Assembly: GCA_017480225.1 (NCBI GenBank)
Contig: JAFVBB010000008.1
Span: forward strand, 1 to 64,000
Origin: Bacteroidales bacterium
GTDB lineage: Bacteria; Bacteroidota; Bacteroidia; Bacteroidales; P3
Direction of reading: 5' to 3'
Length of the DNA: 64,000 bases
Positions 53,965-62,808 of this stretch are shown here, piece after piece. The notes under the pieces were generated by a model. It made no database searches. It saw only the letters and a list, made by a program, of their open reading frames with translations, and was not told the DNA's origin. Positions within the stretch are counted from its first letter, which is position 1, and each line of letters starts with the position of its first letter. The position numbers were made by a program, and so were the translations under genes.

Positions 53965-55059
53965 ATGAAGCAAATAATATATCGTGGCATAGAATACCTG
54001 TCAAAAGCCTTGGAAGATTCTTCTAAGGTTTTGTTGGTATGTGATGCGTCTTTCCCCTTTCTCAGTATCAAAGATGACATAGAGAACATGGGCGTGCCCT
54101 ATGTGGTCTTCAGCGACTTTACGCCTAACCCGCTCTACGAGGATGTCTGCAAGGGTGTTGACTTGTTCAACATCACAAAGTGCGACACCATCCTTGCAGT
54201 GGGCGGCGGCAGTTCTTTGGATGTAGCCAAGTGCATCAAGCTCTATTGTAAAATGCAGAAGGGGAAGCTCTATCTGGAACAAGACTATGGAGATACTGGC
54301 GTAAAACTCATTGCCATTCCTACTACTGCCGGCACAGGCTCCGAGTCTACCCGCTATGCTGTCATCTATTACAAAGGGAAGAAACAGAGCGTCACGCATG
54401 ACAGCATCATTCCCGACATTGCCATTTTGGAACCGAAGGTGCTGAAAACACTTCCGTTATACCAGAAGAAATGCACCATGCTTGATGCCTATTGCCATGG
54501 CATTGAGTCTTGGTGGAGTGTCAACAGTACCGAGGAAAGCAAAAAACTATCGAAACAAGCTGTAGAGACCATCACCAAGTGGTGGCGTGAATACATCTTC
54601 AACAATTCTGACGTGGCAGCAGAGCAAATCATGCAAGCAGCAAATCTTGCAGGACAGGCCATCTGCATAACACAGACAACTGCCCCCCATGCCTTCAGCT
54701 ATAAGATTACCTCGCTGTATAAGCTCCCTCATGGGCATGCTGTGGCAGTTTGCCTTCCTGAGATTTGGTCGTTTATGAATGCGGGGCGAGGTCACTGCAT
54801 AGATAAGCGTGGAGAAGAATATCTGAAAACTATCTATACCGAGATAGCGCATGCCATGGGGTGTTCAACACCAATAGAAGCCATAAAATGTTTCCGCGCG
54901 ATGCTATCGGAGATGGGCGTGAATAATCCCCAATCAAACGATAGGGCAAGTGAATTGGACATTCTTTCCCACTCGGTTAACCCTGTGCGGTTAAAGAATA
55001 GCCCCATGGAATTAGATGAAGGAACAATAAAACAGCTCTATGGCGTAATCCTACAATAG
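53965..55059 (+). CDS. Fe-type alcohol dehydrogenase, probable phosphonoacetaldehyde reductase
   Basis: A 364-residue group III iron-dependent alcohol dehydrogenase. It has AVGGGSSLDVAKCIK (NAD loop), IPTTAGTGSESTRYAV, and metal ligands in LDAYCHGIES, APHAFSY and LPHGHAVAV. In phosphonate loci such enzymes (PhpC-like) reduce phosphonoacetaldehyde to 2-hydroxyethylphosphonate. There is no aminotransferase in the cluster, so hydroxyethylphosphonate rather than aminoethylphosphonate is the expected product. Chosen start is the ATG at 53965. Confidence 0.85.
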   Translation: MKQIIYRGIEYLSKALEDSSKVLLVCDASFPFLSIKDDIENMGVPYVVFSDFTPNPLYEDVCKGVDLFNITKCDTILAVGGGSSLDVAKCIKLYCKMQKGKLYLEQDYGDTGVKLIAIPTTAGTGSESTRYAVIYYKGKKQSVTHDSIIPDIAILEPKVLKTLPLYQKKCTMLDAYCHGIESWWSVNSTEESKKLSKQAVETITKWWREYIFNNSDVAAEQIMQAANLAGQAICITQTTAPHAFSYKITSLYKLPHGHAVAVCLPEIWSFMNAGRGHCIDKRGEEYLKTIYTEIAHAMGCSTPIEAIKCFRAMLSEMGVNNPQSNDRASELDILSHSVNPVRLKNSPMELDEGTIKQLYGVILQ

Positions 55060-55070
55060 CGAACTACGAT

Positions 55071-55967
55071 ATGATCCGATTTGAAGAGCTGCTGAACAAG
55101 ATGTACTTGATGAAAGATGTTTTCATTCCTATGGATGACAAACAGTTTCATCAAGTACAACAAACAGGATTCTCCATGCTTTTGACCATTCAGGATTTCT
55201 GTAAGAGCCACAACATAACGATGATGCTGGGCTATGGCTCTGTGCTTGGTGCTGTACGCCATCGCGGCTTTGTTCCTTGGGACGACGACGTAGATATTCT
55301 GATGCCGAGAAAAGACTATATGCGTTTTCTATCTTTATGTGAAAGTGGACTACCCAGGCACCTGAAGGTCTATTCGCCATACACATCGCTGGGACCAGAA
55401 GTACGCTATACCAAAATCATTGACGATGAAACGCGGATTATTTCGCCAGTGGGGGGGGGGAGTTATAACAAAGTGTGTGTGGATGTGTTTCCACTCGAAA
55501 ACTATGACGAACGCTGGCTAAGGAGAAAATTGAAGTGGGCAGTTTACATGATACTGTCAACCGCTGCCACCACGTGCAGGCTCTGGTATGACCGCAAGCG
55601 CGACACCGACTACAAATTCACCATGAAGCTGACTCGGCAAGGAACCTTTGAATATTACATCCGCCTTGGCGTTGGATTCTGTTTTTCATTTCTTTCCTAC
55701 AAGCGGTGGCTCAAGATTGCTGACAAGTGGCTCATCTGTAACAAAGAAACAAAGCAGGTGTACATACCCTCCATATTCATTAATACCAACCCTATCGACA
55801 AAGACGTAATGATGCCTGTCTCGGTCGGTCAATTTAATGGGCGAGAGGTGTTCCTACCCAATAAGCCCGAGCAATATTTGGAATTTTCATATGGCGACTG
55901 GCGTCAGCTCCCCCCAGAGGAAAAGCGCCGTCAGCACTTGTTCTTCAGAAAGCAACAGTCATCCTGA
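55071..55967 (+). CDS. LicD family transferase 3, with an in-frame G10 tract
   Basis: A 298-residue LicD protein: LGYGSVLGAVRHRGFVPW and DDDVDILMPRKDY form the catalytic core and VCVDVFPLENYD the second block. A G10 run at 55451-55460 encodes SPVGGGSYN between them and is in frame, so the gene reads as ON. A one-base change would truncate the protein before the second block. It follows the alcohol dehydrogenase by 11 nt. Of the four LicD proteins it is the most divergent in its C-terminal half (membrane-proximal-looking aromatic segment YYIRLGVGFCFSFLSY). Confidence 0.85.
   Translation: MIRFEELLNKMYLMKDVFIPMDDKQFHQVQQTGFSMLLTIQDFCKSHNITMMLGYGSVLGAVRHRGFVPWDDDVDILMPRKDYMRFLSLCESGLPRHLKVYSPYTSLGPEVRYTKIIDDETRIISPVGGGSYNKVCVDVFPLENYDERWLRRKLKWAVYMILSTAATTCRLWYDRKRDTDYKFTMKLTRQGTFEYYIRLGVGFCFSFLSYKRWLKIADKWLICNKETKQVYIPSIFINTNPIDKDVMMPVSVGQFNGREVFLPNKPEQYLEFSYGDWRQLPPEEKRRQHLFFRKQQSS
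55451..55460 (+). repeat. G10 homopolymer inside licD 3
   Basis: Ten G residues in the coding sequence at codons 127-130, flanked by T and A. In-frame as sequenced. Confidence 0.92.
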
Positions 55968-55982
55968 TATTACGAGATTATA

Positions 55983-57386
55983 ATGCAAAATATACTTTTC
56001 AGATTTAAGCAACTGAAGGGAACGTTGGCTTTCTTTAGTTCCGAAGGTTTGGCAAAGGGGCTGCACTGGGTGTTGCTGCTGTTGCTGTTCTTCTTGTCAA
56101 AACCGCATCCGGAGAACTACGGAATGTTGGCTCTGCTTATTGCCTTTGAGCGCATGGCGGAAGTGATGCTTGACTTCGGACAGAAGCGTGTCGTCTATCG
56201 TTTCTTTGACAAAAGCACACACGACAACCGATATTTTCTTTCCACCACCTTCACGGCGTGGATGCTGCTCATCGCAGTCATCCTGCTATCGCTTGGGCTG
56301 GGCATTTGGGCTTCGGGCTGCGATACCTTCTTCAACATCAAGACGTCTCTACCGCTGTATATATGCATGGCCAACCTTGGCGTGGGAAAGGTTTATGCGT
56401 TTGTTACCTATATCCTCCGTATAGATAAGCGCATCAAGTCATACGCTGGCATGCGGCTGATATTCAGTATTGTGCAGTTTGCAGCTTCTCTGCTTGTTTC
56501 TATAGTATTTGACGACGTAAGTCTGGGGTTTGTATTAGGGACATTCCTGGCCTATGTCATTTCCACCATCTGCAAGATAGGAGTGTTCAAGGAGTTTGCC
56601 ATCAGTTTCCTTTTTGATTGGAATATTTTCAAGCGCAACATGCTCTATGGCTATCCATTGGTGATACAGCAGCTTATCTCGAACATCGGCCCCAATATTG
56701 ATAAGTTCTTCCTTGCAGAATTAGTGTCACTGACAGAAGTTGGTCACTACAACTTTGTAGTCACAATACTATCTGCTTTCACATTCTTGTTCTCTATTTG
56801 CACGTCCTACTTCGAGCCAATGCTTTTCAAAATAAGGAAAGATCCGAAACGATTCCTCATAACCAACCAGACCTTTATCTATACATGCATCGGTTTTGCA
56901 GCAGTCGTGGTGCTTGCCACTTCTGGGGTGTTCCAACTGATTGACAAGGCAGGCGAAACACCTCTATATCTTATGCTCTCTGCTGCCTACATTATGTTGC
57001 CAGTTTATTTCTACAACACCTACGTATATATGACTTCCGACAAAAATGGCTATGTAGTGTTTTTTTCTGCAATAGCGGTTTTGGCTGACCTCGCTGCCAA
57101 CTATATCCTTATCAAGTCTTATGGGGTGATGGGAGCAGCTATGGCGCAGTGTATTTATACCTTCGTGCTCAGCTGGCTGTCCTACGCGTTCATGGAATGG
57201 AAGTACCCTCACTATCGCAGTAATCACAACCGCCTCTTGGGCATCATTATGACATTGCCTGTAGTTGCCTGTTTTGTACTCAATGCCCCCCTTGTCCTGC
57301 TGGCAGAATATTTGGCTATCACGTTTTTTGCCAGCTACTTCATTACAAAGAACAGGCACGAAATGTTTGCCGTAGTTGAAGACTAA
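55983..57386 (+). CDS. wzx: Wzx-type oligosaccharide flippase
   Basis: A 467-residue polytopic protein with about 12 membrane helices and no signal peptide. The MATE/PST-type layout and internal segments such as YGYPLVIQQLISNIGPNIDK and LAELVSLTEVGHYNFVVTIL fit lipid-linked oligosaccharide flippases. It should move the undecaprenyl-linked repeat unit to the periplasmic face for polymerisation by Wzy, encoded two genes later. Confidence 0.87.
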   Translation: MQNILFRFKQLKGTLAFFSSEGLAKGLHWVLLLLLFFLSKPHPENYGMLALLIAFERMAEVMLDFGQKRVVYRFFDKSTHDNRYFLSTTFTAWMLLIAVILLSLGLGIWASGCDTFFNIKTSLPLYICMANLGVGKVYAFVTYILRIDKRIKSYAGMRLIFSIVQFAASLLVSIVFDDVSLGFVLGTFLAYVISTICKIGVFKEFAISFLFDWNIFKRNMLYGYPLVIQQLISNIGPNIDKFFLAELVSLTEVGHYNFVVTILSAFTFLFSICTSYFEPMLFKIRKDPKRFLITNQTFIYTCIGFAAVVVLATSGVFQLIDKAGETPLYLMLSAAYIMLPVYFYNTYVYMTSDKNGYVVFFSAIAVLADLAANYILIKSYGVMGAAMAQCIYTFVLSWLSYAFMEWKYPHYRSNHNRLLGIIMTLPVVACFVLNAPLVLLAEYLAITFFASYFITKNRHEMFAVVED

Positions 57387-57395
57387 AGAAAAAAC

Positions 57396-58199
57396 ATGAA
57401 AGAAATAAATTCAACAGGAGAACTTAAACAGATAGGACTTGAAATACTGTTGTCTGTACATCAGTTCTGCGAAGACCATCATATTATGTATTCTCTGGCC
57501 TGTGGAACGCTCATTGGAGCCGTAAGGCACCAAGGTTTCATACCATGGGACGATGATGTTGATATCTACATGTTGCGCAATGACTATAACCGATTCCTTG
57601 ACATTTATCATGATGAAACGGGACACTATCAGGCCATATCGTTGGAAACGTCGAAAGACTGGAAACAACCGTACGCTAAAGTCTTCGACACTCATACGCT
57701 GTTAATTGAGCAGTCTAACACAAATGTTGATGGTGTTGGATTTGGTATTGATGTGTTTCCTATTGATGCAGCTCCTGATTCTTTAGCAGACTGGCAGAAG
57801 TACGAAAAGCGCAGAGTCTTACTGCAAAGACTTTTTGGCATGAAGAAAATGGTATGGAGAGAAGGCCGCTCCTTAGCCAAGAACATATTCTTATACATGA
57901 TGAAATTTTTCTTGCTACCTTTCTCTATGCGGTCCATGGCTAAGATGATTGACAGGTATGCAAAGAAATACAACGATATGTCCACATCCTACCTTGCAGA
58001 GAGCTGTTTTGGAAATCCGAACAACCGTTTTGCCCATGCAGATTTCTCAACTTCTGTTGACATATATTTTCAAGGGCATCAGTTGAAAGCAATGAATGGC
58101 TTTGAAAACTATCTCCGAGCTTTCTATGGGGATTACATGAAACTGCCCCCTAAAGAGCAACGAATAACGCATCATGCATTCAAGGTTTTTTGGACGTAA
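57396..58199 (+). CDS. LicD family transferase 4
   Basis: A 267-residue LicD protein with [42 protein letters not shown] and the C-terminal YGDYMKLPPKEQ block. The first block has MLRND where the other copies have MPR-type sequence. No long homopolymer (only C5 in the end block), so unlike copies 2 and 3 it looks stably expressed. It sits between wzx and wzy, inside the same operon. Confidence 0.85.
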   Translation: MKEINSTGELKQIGLEILLSVHQFCEDHHIMYSLACGTLIGAVRHQGFIPWDDDVDIYMLRNDYNRFLDIYHDETGHYQAISLETSKDWKQPYAKVFDTHTLLIEQSNTNVDGVGFGIDVFPIDAAPDSLADWQKYEKRRVLLQRLFGMKKMVWREGRSLAKNIFLYMMKFFLLPFSMRSMAKMIDRYAKKYNDMSTSYLAESCFGNPNNRFAHADFSTSVDIYFQGHQLKAMNGFENYLRAFYGDYMKLPPKEQRITHHAFKVFWT

Positions 58200-58212
58200 A
58201 TATGAAACGACA

Positions 58213-59529
58213 ATGGAACAAGTTAAATCATTAAATATAATAAAGTATTCCGTCTTCTTCTTGTCCTTCGTTTTGATGATCTTGCCGGGGATTACAAATA
58301 AAGAACTGGCTGATTTCCACATGTATCTGTTAGGTATATTGTTTTTGACAGAAATTAGACAAGTAAAAGCAATTTCATTGTATTCTGTTTGGATTGCAGG
58401 ATTCATATATATCATATTGTCTGAGATGATACTAAGCCCAGAAGGAGATGATTTTAACTGGACTGTACGCTATCTTTTGTCGGCAAATAATGTTGTATTA
58501 ATAGGCTATTCAATAGCAGCAAATAAACAATTGTACAAATATAAGAAAACAAATTTCTCTACAAGATCGCAGTTCTTCCCGTTTTTGTTAGCTTTATTGA
58601 CAATCTTTTATTTGTACAACATGTTTCCAAAGGTTTCTATGAGTTATTTTTATGGACGACAATTAGTGTCAACGATGGGAAGTGGTACTCTCAAAGGCTC
58701 GTTGAATAGTGCTTTGGGATTAATTTTGCCAGCATTGATAGCTTATTATGTTGTTCACATAAAAAAAAGTTCCAAATGGGTGGCTTTAGCATTTGTTCTC
58801 CCTATTTTCTTATTTCTAATTATACTATCAACCCGTTTTAAATTATTATTCTCTGTTATCCCATTTTTCTTAGTAAGCGGATTTCTAAATTTTGATAAAG
58901 TCAATCTGAAGTCAATGGTTCTTCTTCTTTTTGCTGTAGTTGTTCTTAGTTTGATTTCACAATTAACAAAGATAAATAGAAATGAATCTTACCAGAATCG
59001 CTGGGAAAATCTCTCAGAAAGGAAAATGGTAAATGGCAATTTGGCTGAAATTATAGCTAATCAATGTTCCCCAGAAGGTTGTGTAGCAATGACACGATTG
59101 GCTGAAAGATATTTTGAAGATCATGAACATACGTACGGTAAGAGTATAGGCTTCATTACATATTTCTGGGTACCACGAGCTATTTGGCCTGACAAGCCTA
59201 CACAGGTAGACCACTGGTTGCCAAGATACTTTAATCCGAATATGGCTGATACGGCTTCAACAGCGTCAGGGTTTACAGGAGAGTTAAGGGCTGATTTTGG
59301 ATATTTATCTTACTTTTTCTTGTTTCTGCTGGGCGTTCTTCTAAAGCGTTGTAATTATTATCTGATGTTTTATAACTATGGACGATCTCCATGTTACGAG
59401 TCAATCTATGCTTCACTCCTTATTCCAACAACCTTCTTCAGCTTACGAGGTCTAAACCTTTCCATCACAACGTATATTTGTGCAGTTTTGTTACTTTTGT
59501 TAATATCAAAATTTATTGGTGTCCGATAA
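58213..59529 (+). CDS. wzy: Wzy-type repeat-unit polymerase, C-terminus clipped by an IS
   Basis: A 438-residue polytopic membrane protein with about ten helices and a large periplasmic loop (about residues 255-345). That loop ends with PRAIWPDKPTQVDHWLP and then FTGELRADFGYLSYF, typical of oligosaccharide repeat-unit polymerases. Strongly AT-rich, as usual for wzy. The last codons IGVR and the stop are supplied by the inserted IS at 59514. Removing the IS and one copy of the 9-bp duplication would give KSS and a TAA, so only a few residues changed. Start at the ATG at 58213, 14 nt after licD 4. Confidence 0.83.
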   Translation: MEQVKSLNIIKYSVFFLSFVLMILPGITNKELADFHMYLLGILFLTEIRQVKAISLYSVWIAGFIYIILSEMILSPEGDDFNWTVRYLLSANNVVLIGYSIAANKQLYKYKKTNFSTRSQFFPFLLALLTIFYLYNMFPKVSMSYFYGRQLVSTMGSGTLKGSLNSALGLILPALIAYYVVHIKKSSKWVALAFVLPIFLFLIILSTRFKLLFSVIPFFLVSGFLNFDKVNLKSMVLLLFAVVVLSLISQLTKINRNESYQNRWENLSERKMVNGNLAEIIANQCSPEGCVAMTRLAERYFEDHEHTYGKSIGFITYFWVPRAIWPDKPTQVDHWLPRYFNPNMADTASTASGFTGELRADFGYLSYFFLFLLGVLLKRCNYYLMFYNYGRSPCYESIYASLLIPTTFFSLRGLNLSITTYICAVLLLLLISKFIGVR

Positions 59530-59541
59530 AAATATAAGTGG

Positions 59542-59583
59542 TATCATTCCTCTATATCAAATCGTTGATATAGAGGGATGATA
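59542..59583 (-). terminator. hairpin at the transposase 3' end
   Basis: 19-bp stem (TATCATTCCTCTATATCAA and its complement, one mismatch) with a 4-nt loop just inside the left IS end. It may end transposase transcription or shield the element from read-through. Confidence 0.65.
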
Positions 59584-59622
59584 GTGCTGGCGAAACAGCA
59601 GTCGGGGAAATCAAGCCCCACC

Positions 59623-60821
59623 TCAAAACTGTAAAACCAGCTGCCCTGTGTCAGTCTCGCATCGTTCAGCGTTGATCCTTTCCCATGTCCGTTCCGGATT
59701 TTCAAGGAAACTGAATATGTCGACGTAGTATATCAGCACTTGCCTGACGGCGGTGACGAGGTTTGAGAATGCCCAATGATGTTTGACTTTACGTTTCACC
59801 ACCGTGAGCAACAGGTTGGCTATCAAACATACCCATACCTGCGATTCTATTGCATTGACGCTTTCACCGTAGAAATATTTTAGTGGGAAATTCTGTTTGA
59901 GTTGCTTAAAGAGTACTTCTATCTGCCATCGGTCGTCATAAATAGCAATGAATTCCTGCTCGGACAGGTCGAAGTTGTTGGTCAATAGTGTGGCATAGCT
60001 CCCATCTTTGTGCCAATATTGTATCATGCGAGCTGTATGAGTGACATCGCCCTTGGTAAACTGTACTTTTCTGGTGCTCATCTCCACCTGTGCGTCAGGA
60101 GTTATCAGCATTGTAGACTCAAGGGTGTGAAAAGTTAGATTTTTCTTCATTTTGGTAACATAGAACACATGTTCCTGTGTAAGCCTCTCCAACTCCGAGT
60201 AGTCGATGTAAGCTCTGTCCATGGCAATGAAAGAGCCTTCAGGAAGATGAAGATTTTTTAGTGTACCTATGTCGTGAGTGGCAGCGGAAGTGAAGTTCAC
60301 AAAATGCTGAGCCCATTCGTCATACTTGATGACACAATGAGCCTTGATGCCGCCTTTTTTCTTGCCGTGCTTCGGGTTACGACCTGCCCCTTTCAAGATG
60401 TTTGAAAATAATGTTATTGTCGTAGAATCAATAATATACAATTGCCTCTGTGTCTCAGTGAGCTGGCTGTCCGATAAAAGATGCTTGTACTGCTTGTATA
60501 GTTGATTGTAAATATCCCTGAAGAACAGGCTACTGCGACGATTGTTTGCATCAGAGAGGGTGCTACGCTTAATCATGTAGTTCACTCCAAGGTGTTGGAG
60601 TTTGTTTGCCTCGGCCAGCATGCCTACAACAATCTCTCTCAGAGTGTCAAAACGCATCAATACAGCAAACAAAAAAGCCACAAAATAGGTTTAACCATCC
60701 AGTTTTTTACGTACCTGTTGTATCCTCCATCGGAACTTATCTTTCTGATTTTCTCGCGGTTTACGAGATTTAACAATTGAACATAGACTGGCTGTCCGAT
60801 AAAATGTGTATCTTTGCTCAT
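59623..60821 (-). pseudogene. IS4-family transposase, frameshift and nonsense codon
   Basis: Starting at the ATG at 60821 the N-terminus reads MSKDTHFIGQPVYVQLLNLV, then NREKIRKISSDGGYNRYVK. It then shifts frame at an A6 run near 60708 and meets a TAA at 60691-60693. From 60681 the frame is open to 59623, with a DDE domain (YIIDSTTITLFSN, IKAHCVIKYDEWAQHF, FIAMDRAYIDYSEL, IYDDRWQIEVLFKQLKQNFPLKYF). The N-terminal part resembles DUF4372, typical of this IS4 subgroup. The element is probably no longer autonomous. Confidence 0.8.
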
Positions 60822-60848
60822 GATTACTTTGTTTGTGTTTTACGACTG

Positions 60849-60856
60849 CAAAGGTA
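60849..60856 (-). promoter_or_regulatory. -7 element for the IS4 transposase
   Basis: On the minus strand TACCTTTG matches TAnnTTTG, 28 nt before the transposase ATG at 60821. Confidence 0.6.
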
Positions 60857-60984
60857 ATCAAAAGGGCTGAAATCACAAAATGGTTACAGCCCTAATCTTT
60901 TGCTATCCCGTGAAACTTTTATCGGACACCAATAATCAAAATTTAAAAGTTCCTAACATAACATCAAGAAATATTCATACTATT

Positions 60985-61015
60985 TTTGTCAATTCAAAAT
61001 TAAATTGTACTTTTG
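60985..61015 (+). promoter_or_regulatory. promoter of the 61033-62690 gene pair
   Basis: TTTG (60985-60988), 19-nt spacer, TACTTTTG (61008-61015): same architecture as the tRNA promoters. The ATG follows 17 nt after the -7 element, so the leader is very short. Confidence 0.8.
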
Positions 61016-61032
61016 CAAAACAAAAACAGAAG

Positions 61033-61467
61033 ATGGCACACGTATTTTCACAGCATACAATGACGAACGGCAAATTTGGCCCGTCTCCCAACGGCCATTA
61101 CTATATGCCAGCTCAATATCACAACCCCAATGCACCCAAGCGTAGCGACAAGACACGCTGGGCACTATCAAAGGATCAGCAATATGAGGTGTTTGAGATT
61201 GCCGATACACCTATAGGTGACAGGCAGTGCTGGATGAATGATGACCAAAGTGGACTTTACGGAATGCTGGATGGATGTGAGTATGTGCTGGGGAAAGACC
61301 ATGGCGAACGACTGGCTTTCTTCCCACAAACAATGAATGTCAATGACCCGTGGCATGGCTATCCCATAGACAGCTTGGACTTGGGTGACGACCTGATAGA
61401 ATTTTGGCTTCAGCAGCAGCTCATTTCGAAGATAACTTACGGACGGCTAATTAGACACGAACTATGA
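61033..61467 (+). CDS. hypothetical protein, 144 aa, first of an unrecognised pair
   Basis: Not recognised. Soluble and rich in aromatic, Gly, Asp and His residues (NGKFGPSPNGHYYMPAQYHN, RQCWMNDDQSGLYGMLDG). There is no signal peptide. It starts 17 nt after a strong promoter and overlaps the next gene by 4 nt (ATGA). It lies in the middle of the polysaccharide locus, yet is not an obvious sugar enzyme. Confidence 0.65.
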   Translation: MAHVFSQHTMTNGKFGPSPNGHYYMPAQYHNPNAPKRSDKTRWALSKDQQYEVFEIADTPIGDRQCWMNDDQSGLYGMLDGCEYVLGKDHGERLAFFPQTMNVNDPWHGYPIDSLDLGDDLIEFWLQQQLISKITYGRLIRHEL

Positions 61468-62690
61468 ACACGCTAAACTTTACCATCAAAGCAAAAACCG
61501 TAGACAGCTATCTGTACGGTGGCTACCTCTTTCTCTTGATGGAGGATGGACGGATATTGTATGTGTCTTACCATAGAATGATTCACATGCTGTGCGCGAA
61601 ATATCCGCAGTTTGAGCGTCTCATAAAACTGGCCTTCCTTCACAATGAATATTTCAAGAGCAAGTCAGTACAGCTGATTCTTGGCATTGAAGAACTGAAA
61701 AATGCAGTAAAGGATTTGTGGAACAAAGCCGCCAAGGAAGTAGTCTTTGAAGTCGATTTCAACGACATTGAGGAGTATTGCCATTCTATGGGAACATGGA
61801 ACAGTCTGCCACTTGATGTCTATATGTACGACTTGCGCATGTATATTGCCAGCAAGGAGGGCGTGATGGAGTCGAGACTGAATCCTGATTTCAACGATAA
61901 ATACTATCGTCTGCGACCCACTCGCTTTGAGAAGTGTTTTGACTCAAAGGTGGTCTCGCTCAGTGCTCGCGCTGGCAAAGTTGTGCTGTCGGCAGATAGA
62001 GAGGGGCTCTTCTATGCCGATGCACTTGTTGAGAACCAGCGTGTGCGAGTCAGCGACAACAGCAATGTGCCCGGTCGTTCGCTGCGTACAGGCTGGAGCG
62101 ACTTCGACGTGATTAACTATGAATCGGCCAGGCAGTTCCGCTACCTTGCTAACGAGACGGCCAACACCGACAGACTTTCTTCTGACAGGTTCCGCTTTGG
62201 AGACAAGATAGAGCGCAAGGAGATTACGAGTTTTGCCACTGCCACTTTTGAGATGGCCGATATGATGGAACATGCGAGCATCGACAAAGAACAAATTCGT
62301 TTCTGTTTCAACAGTAAAGGACGCAGCTTCTTTGTGATGAATGACGGCTCTTTTGTGAACATCAAAATCAAGAAAACAGACGATGCTCCCATCAAGTACT
62401 CATCGGTTTCCAGACAATTGCCGCAGCTTGGCAATTCTGGTGGCGTAGCGAGTCCATTGAAAGCCGCCATTGTTCCTAATGGTTGCGTGGTGGAATTCTT
62501 CGACAAAGTGGTGCTTTACCAAAGTGGTGAGGCACAGGTGTTGGAGCATAACCCAGTCTACAGCATACGAACCTACATGGGTTCAAGAAATTACACAGAC
62601 ATCGTAACTGTTACGAAAGAAGATGCGGTCTCTTTCCATTCGGTAGATGTGTTCAACACCATTAACTCTACAAGAATGTTCCCTGTATGA
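61464..62690 (+). CDS. hypothetical protein, 408 aa, second of an unrecognised pair
   Basis: Not recognised. No signal peptide or membrane helix. The N-terminal 60 residues are strand-rich (SYLYGGYLFLLMEDGRILYVSY). From about residue 170 the protein shows repeated strand pairs ending in G-x-x-x-x-x-D or N-x-x-x-V-x-x patterns (VVLSADREGLFYAD, FFVMNDGSFVNIKI, CVVEFFDKVVLYQSG), suggestive of a beta-propeller. The middle contains RSLRTGWSDFDVIN. A scaffold or binding role is possible, but there is no evidence for a specific function. Confidence 0.65.
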   Translation: MNTLNFTIKAKTVDSYLYGGYLFLLMEDGRILYVSYHRMIHMLCAKYPQFERLIKLAFLHNEYFKSKSVQLILGIEELKNAVKDLWNKAAKEVVFEVDFNDIEEYCHSMGTWNSLPLDVYMYDLRMYIASKEGVMESRLNPDFNDKYYRLRPTRFEKCFDSKVVSLSARAGKVVLSADREGLFYADALVENQRVRVSDNSNVPGRSLRTGWSDFDVINYESARQFRYLANETANTDRLSSDRFRFGDKIERKEITSFATATFEMADMMEHASIDKEQIRFCFNSKGRSFFVMNDGSFVNIKIKKTDDAPIKYSSVSRQLPQLGNSGGVASPLKAAIVPNGCVVEFFDKVVLYQSGEAQVLEHNPVYSIRTYMGSRNYTDIVTVTKEDAVSFHSVDVFNTINSTRMFPV

Positions 62691-62808
62691 AGAAGTTATT
62701 TGAATAACCTTTCTTCTTTGAACTGACAGATAAATAAATTGTATCCCCCTTACAAAGGTCACCTCGAAAGAGTGTGACCCTCTGTGGCATGGGGGGCCTA
62801 TCATCAGC

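Larger units (their letters stand above)
59514..60934 (-). mobile_element. IS4-type insertion sequence with 9-bp target duplication
   Basis: A 1421-bp element. The ends TATTGGTGTCCGATAAAA (left) and its inverted copy (right) are identical over at least 18 nt. Both ends are flanked by ATCAAAATT (59505-59513 and 60935-60943), a perfect 9-bp target duplication, so the insertion is recent. It carries one transposase gene on the minus strand, now broken. Confidence 0.9.

Noticed and set aside
53965-55059. Aminoethylphosphonate as end product
   Set aside because: The third pathway gene is an iron-type alcohol dehydrogenase, not a PLP-dependent transaminase; AEP would need an aminotransferase from elsewhere.
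49159-58199. Phosphocholine decoration of the polysaccharide by the LicD proteins
   Set aside because: No LicA-type kinase, LicB-type choline transporter or stand-alone LicC is present in the window; phosphonate synthesis genes are interleaved instead.
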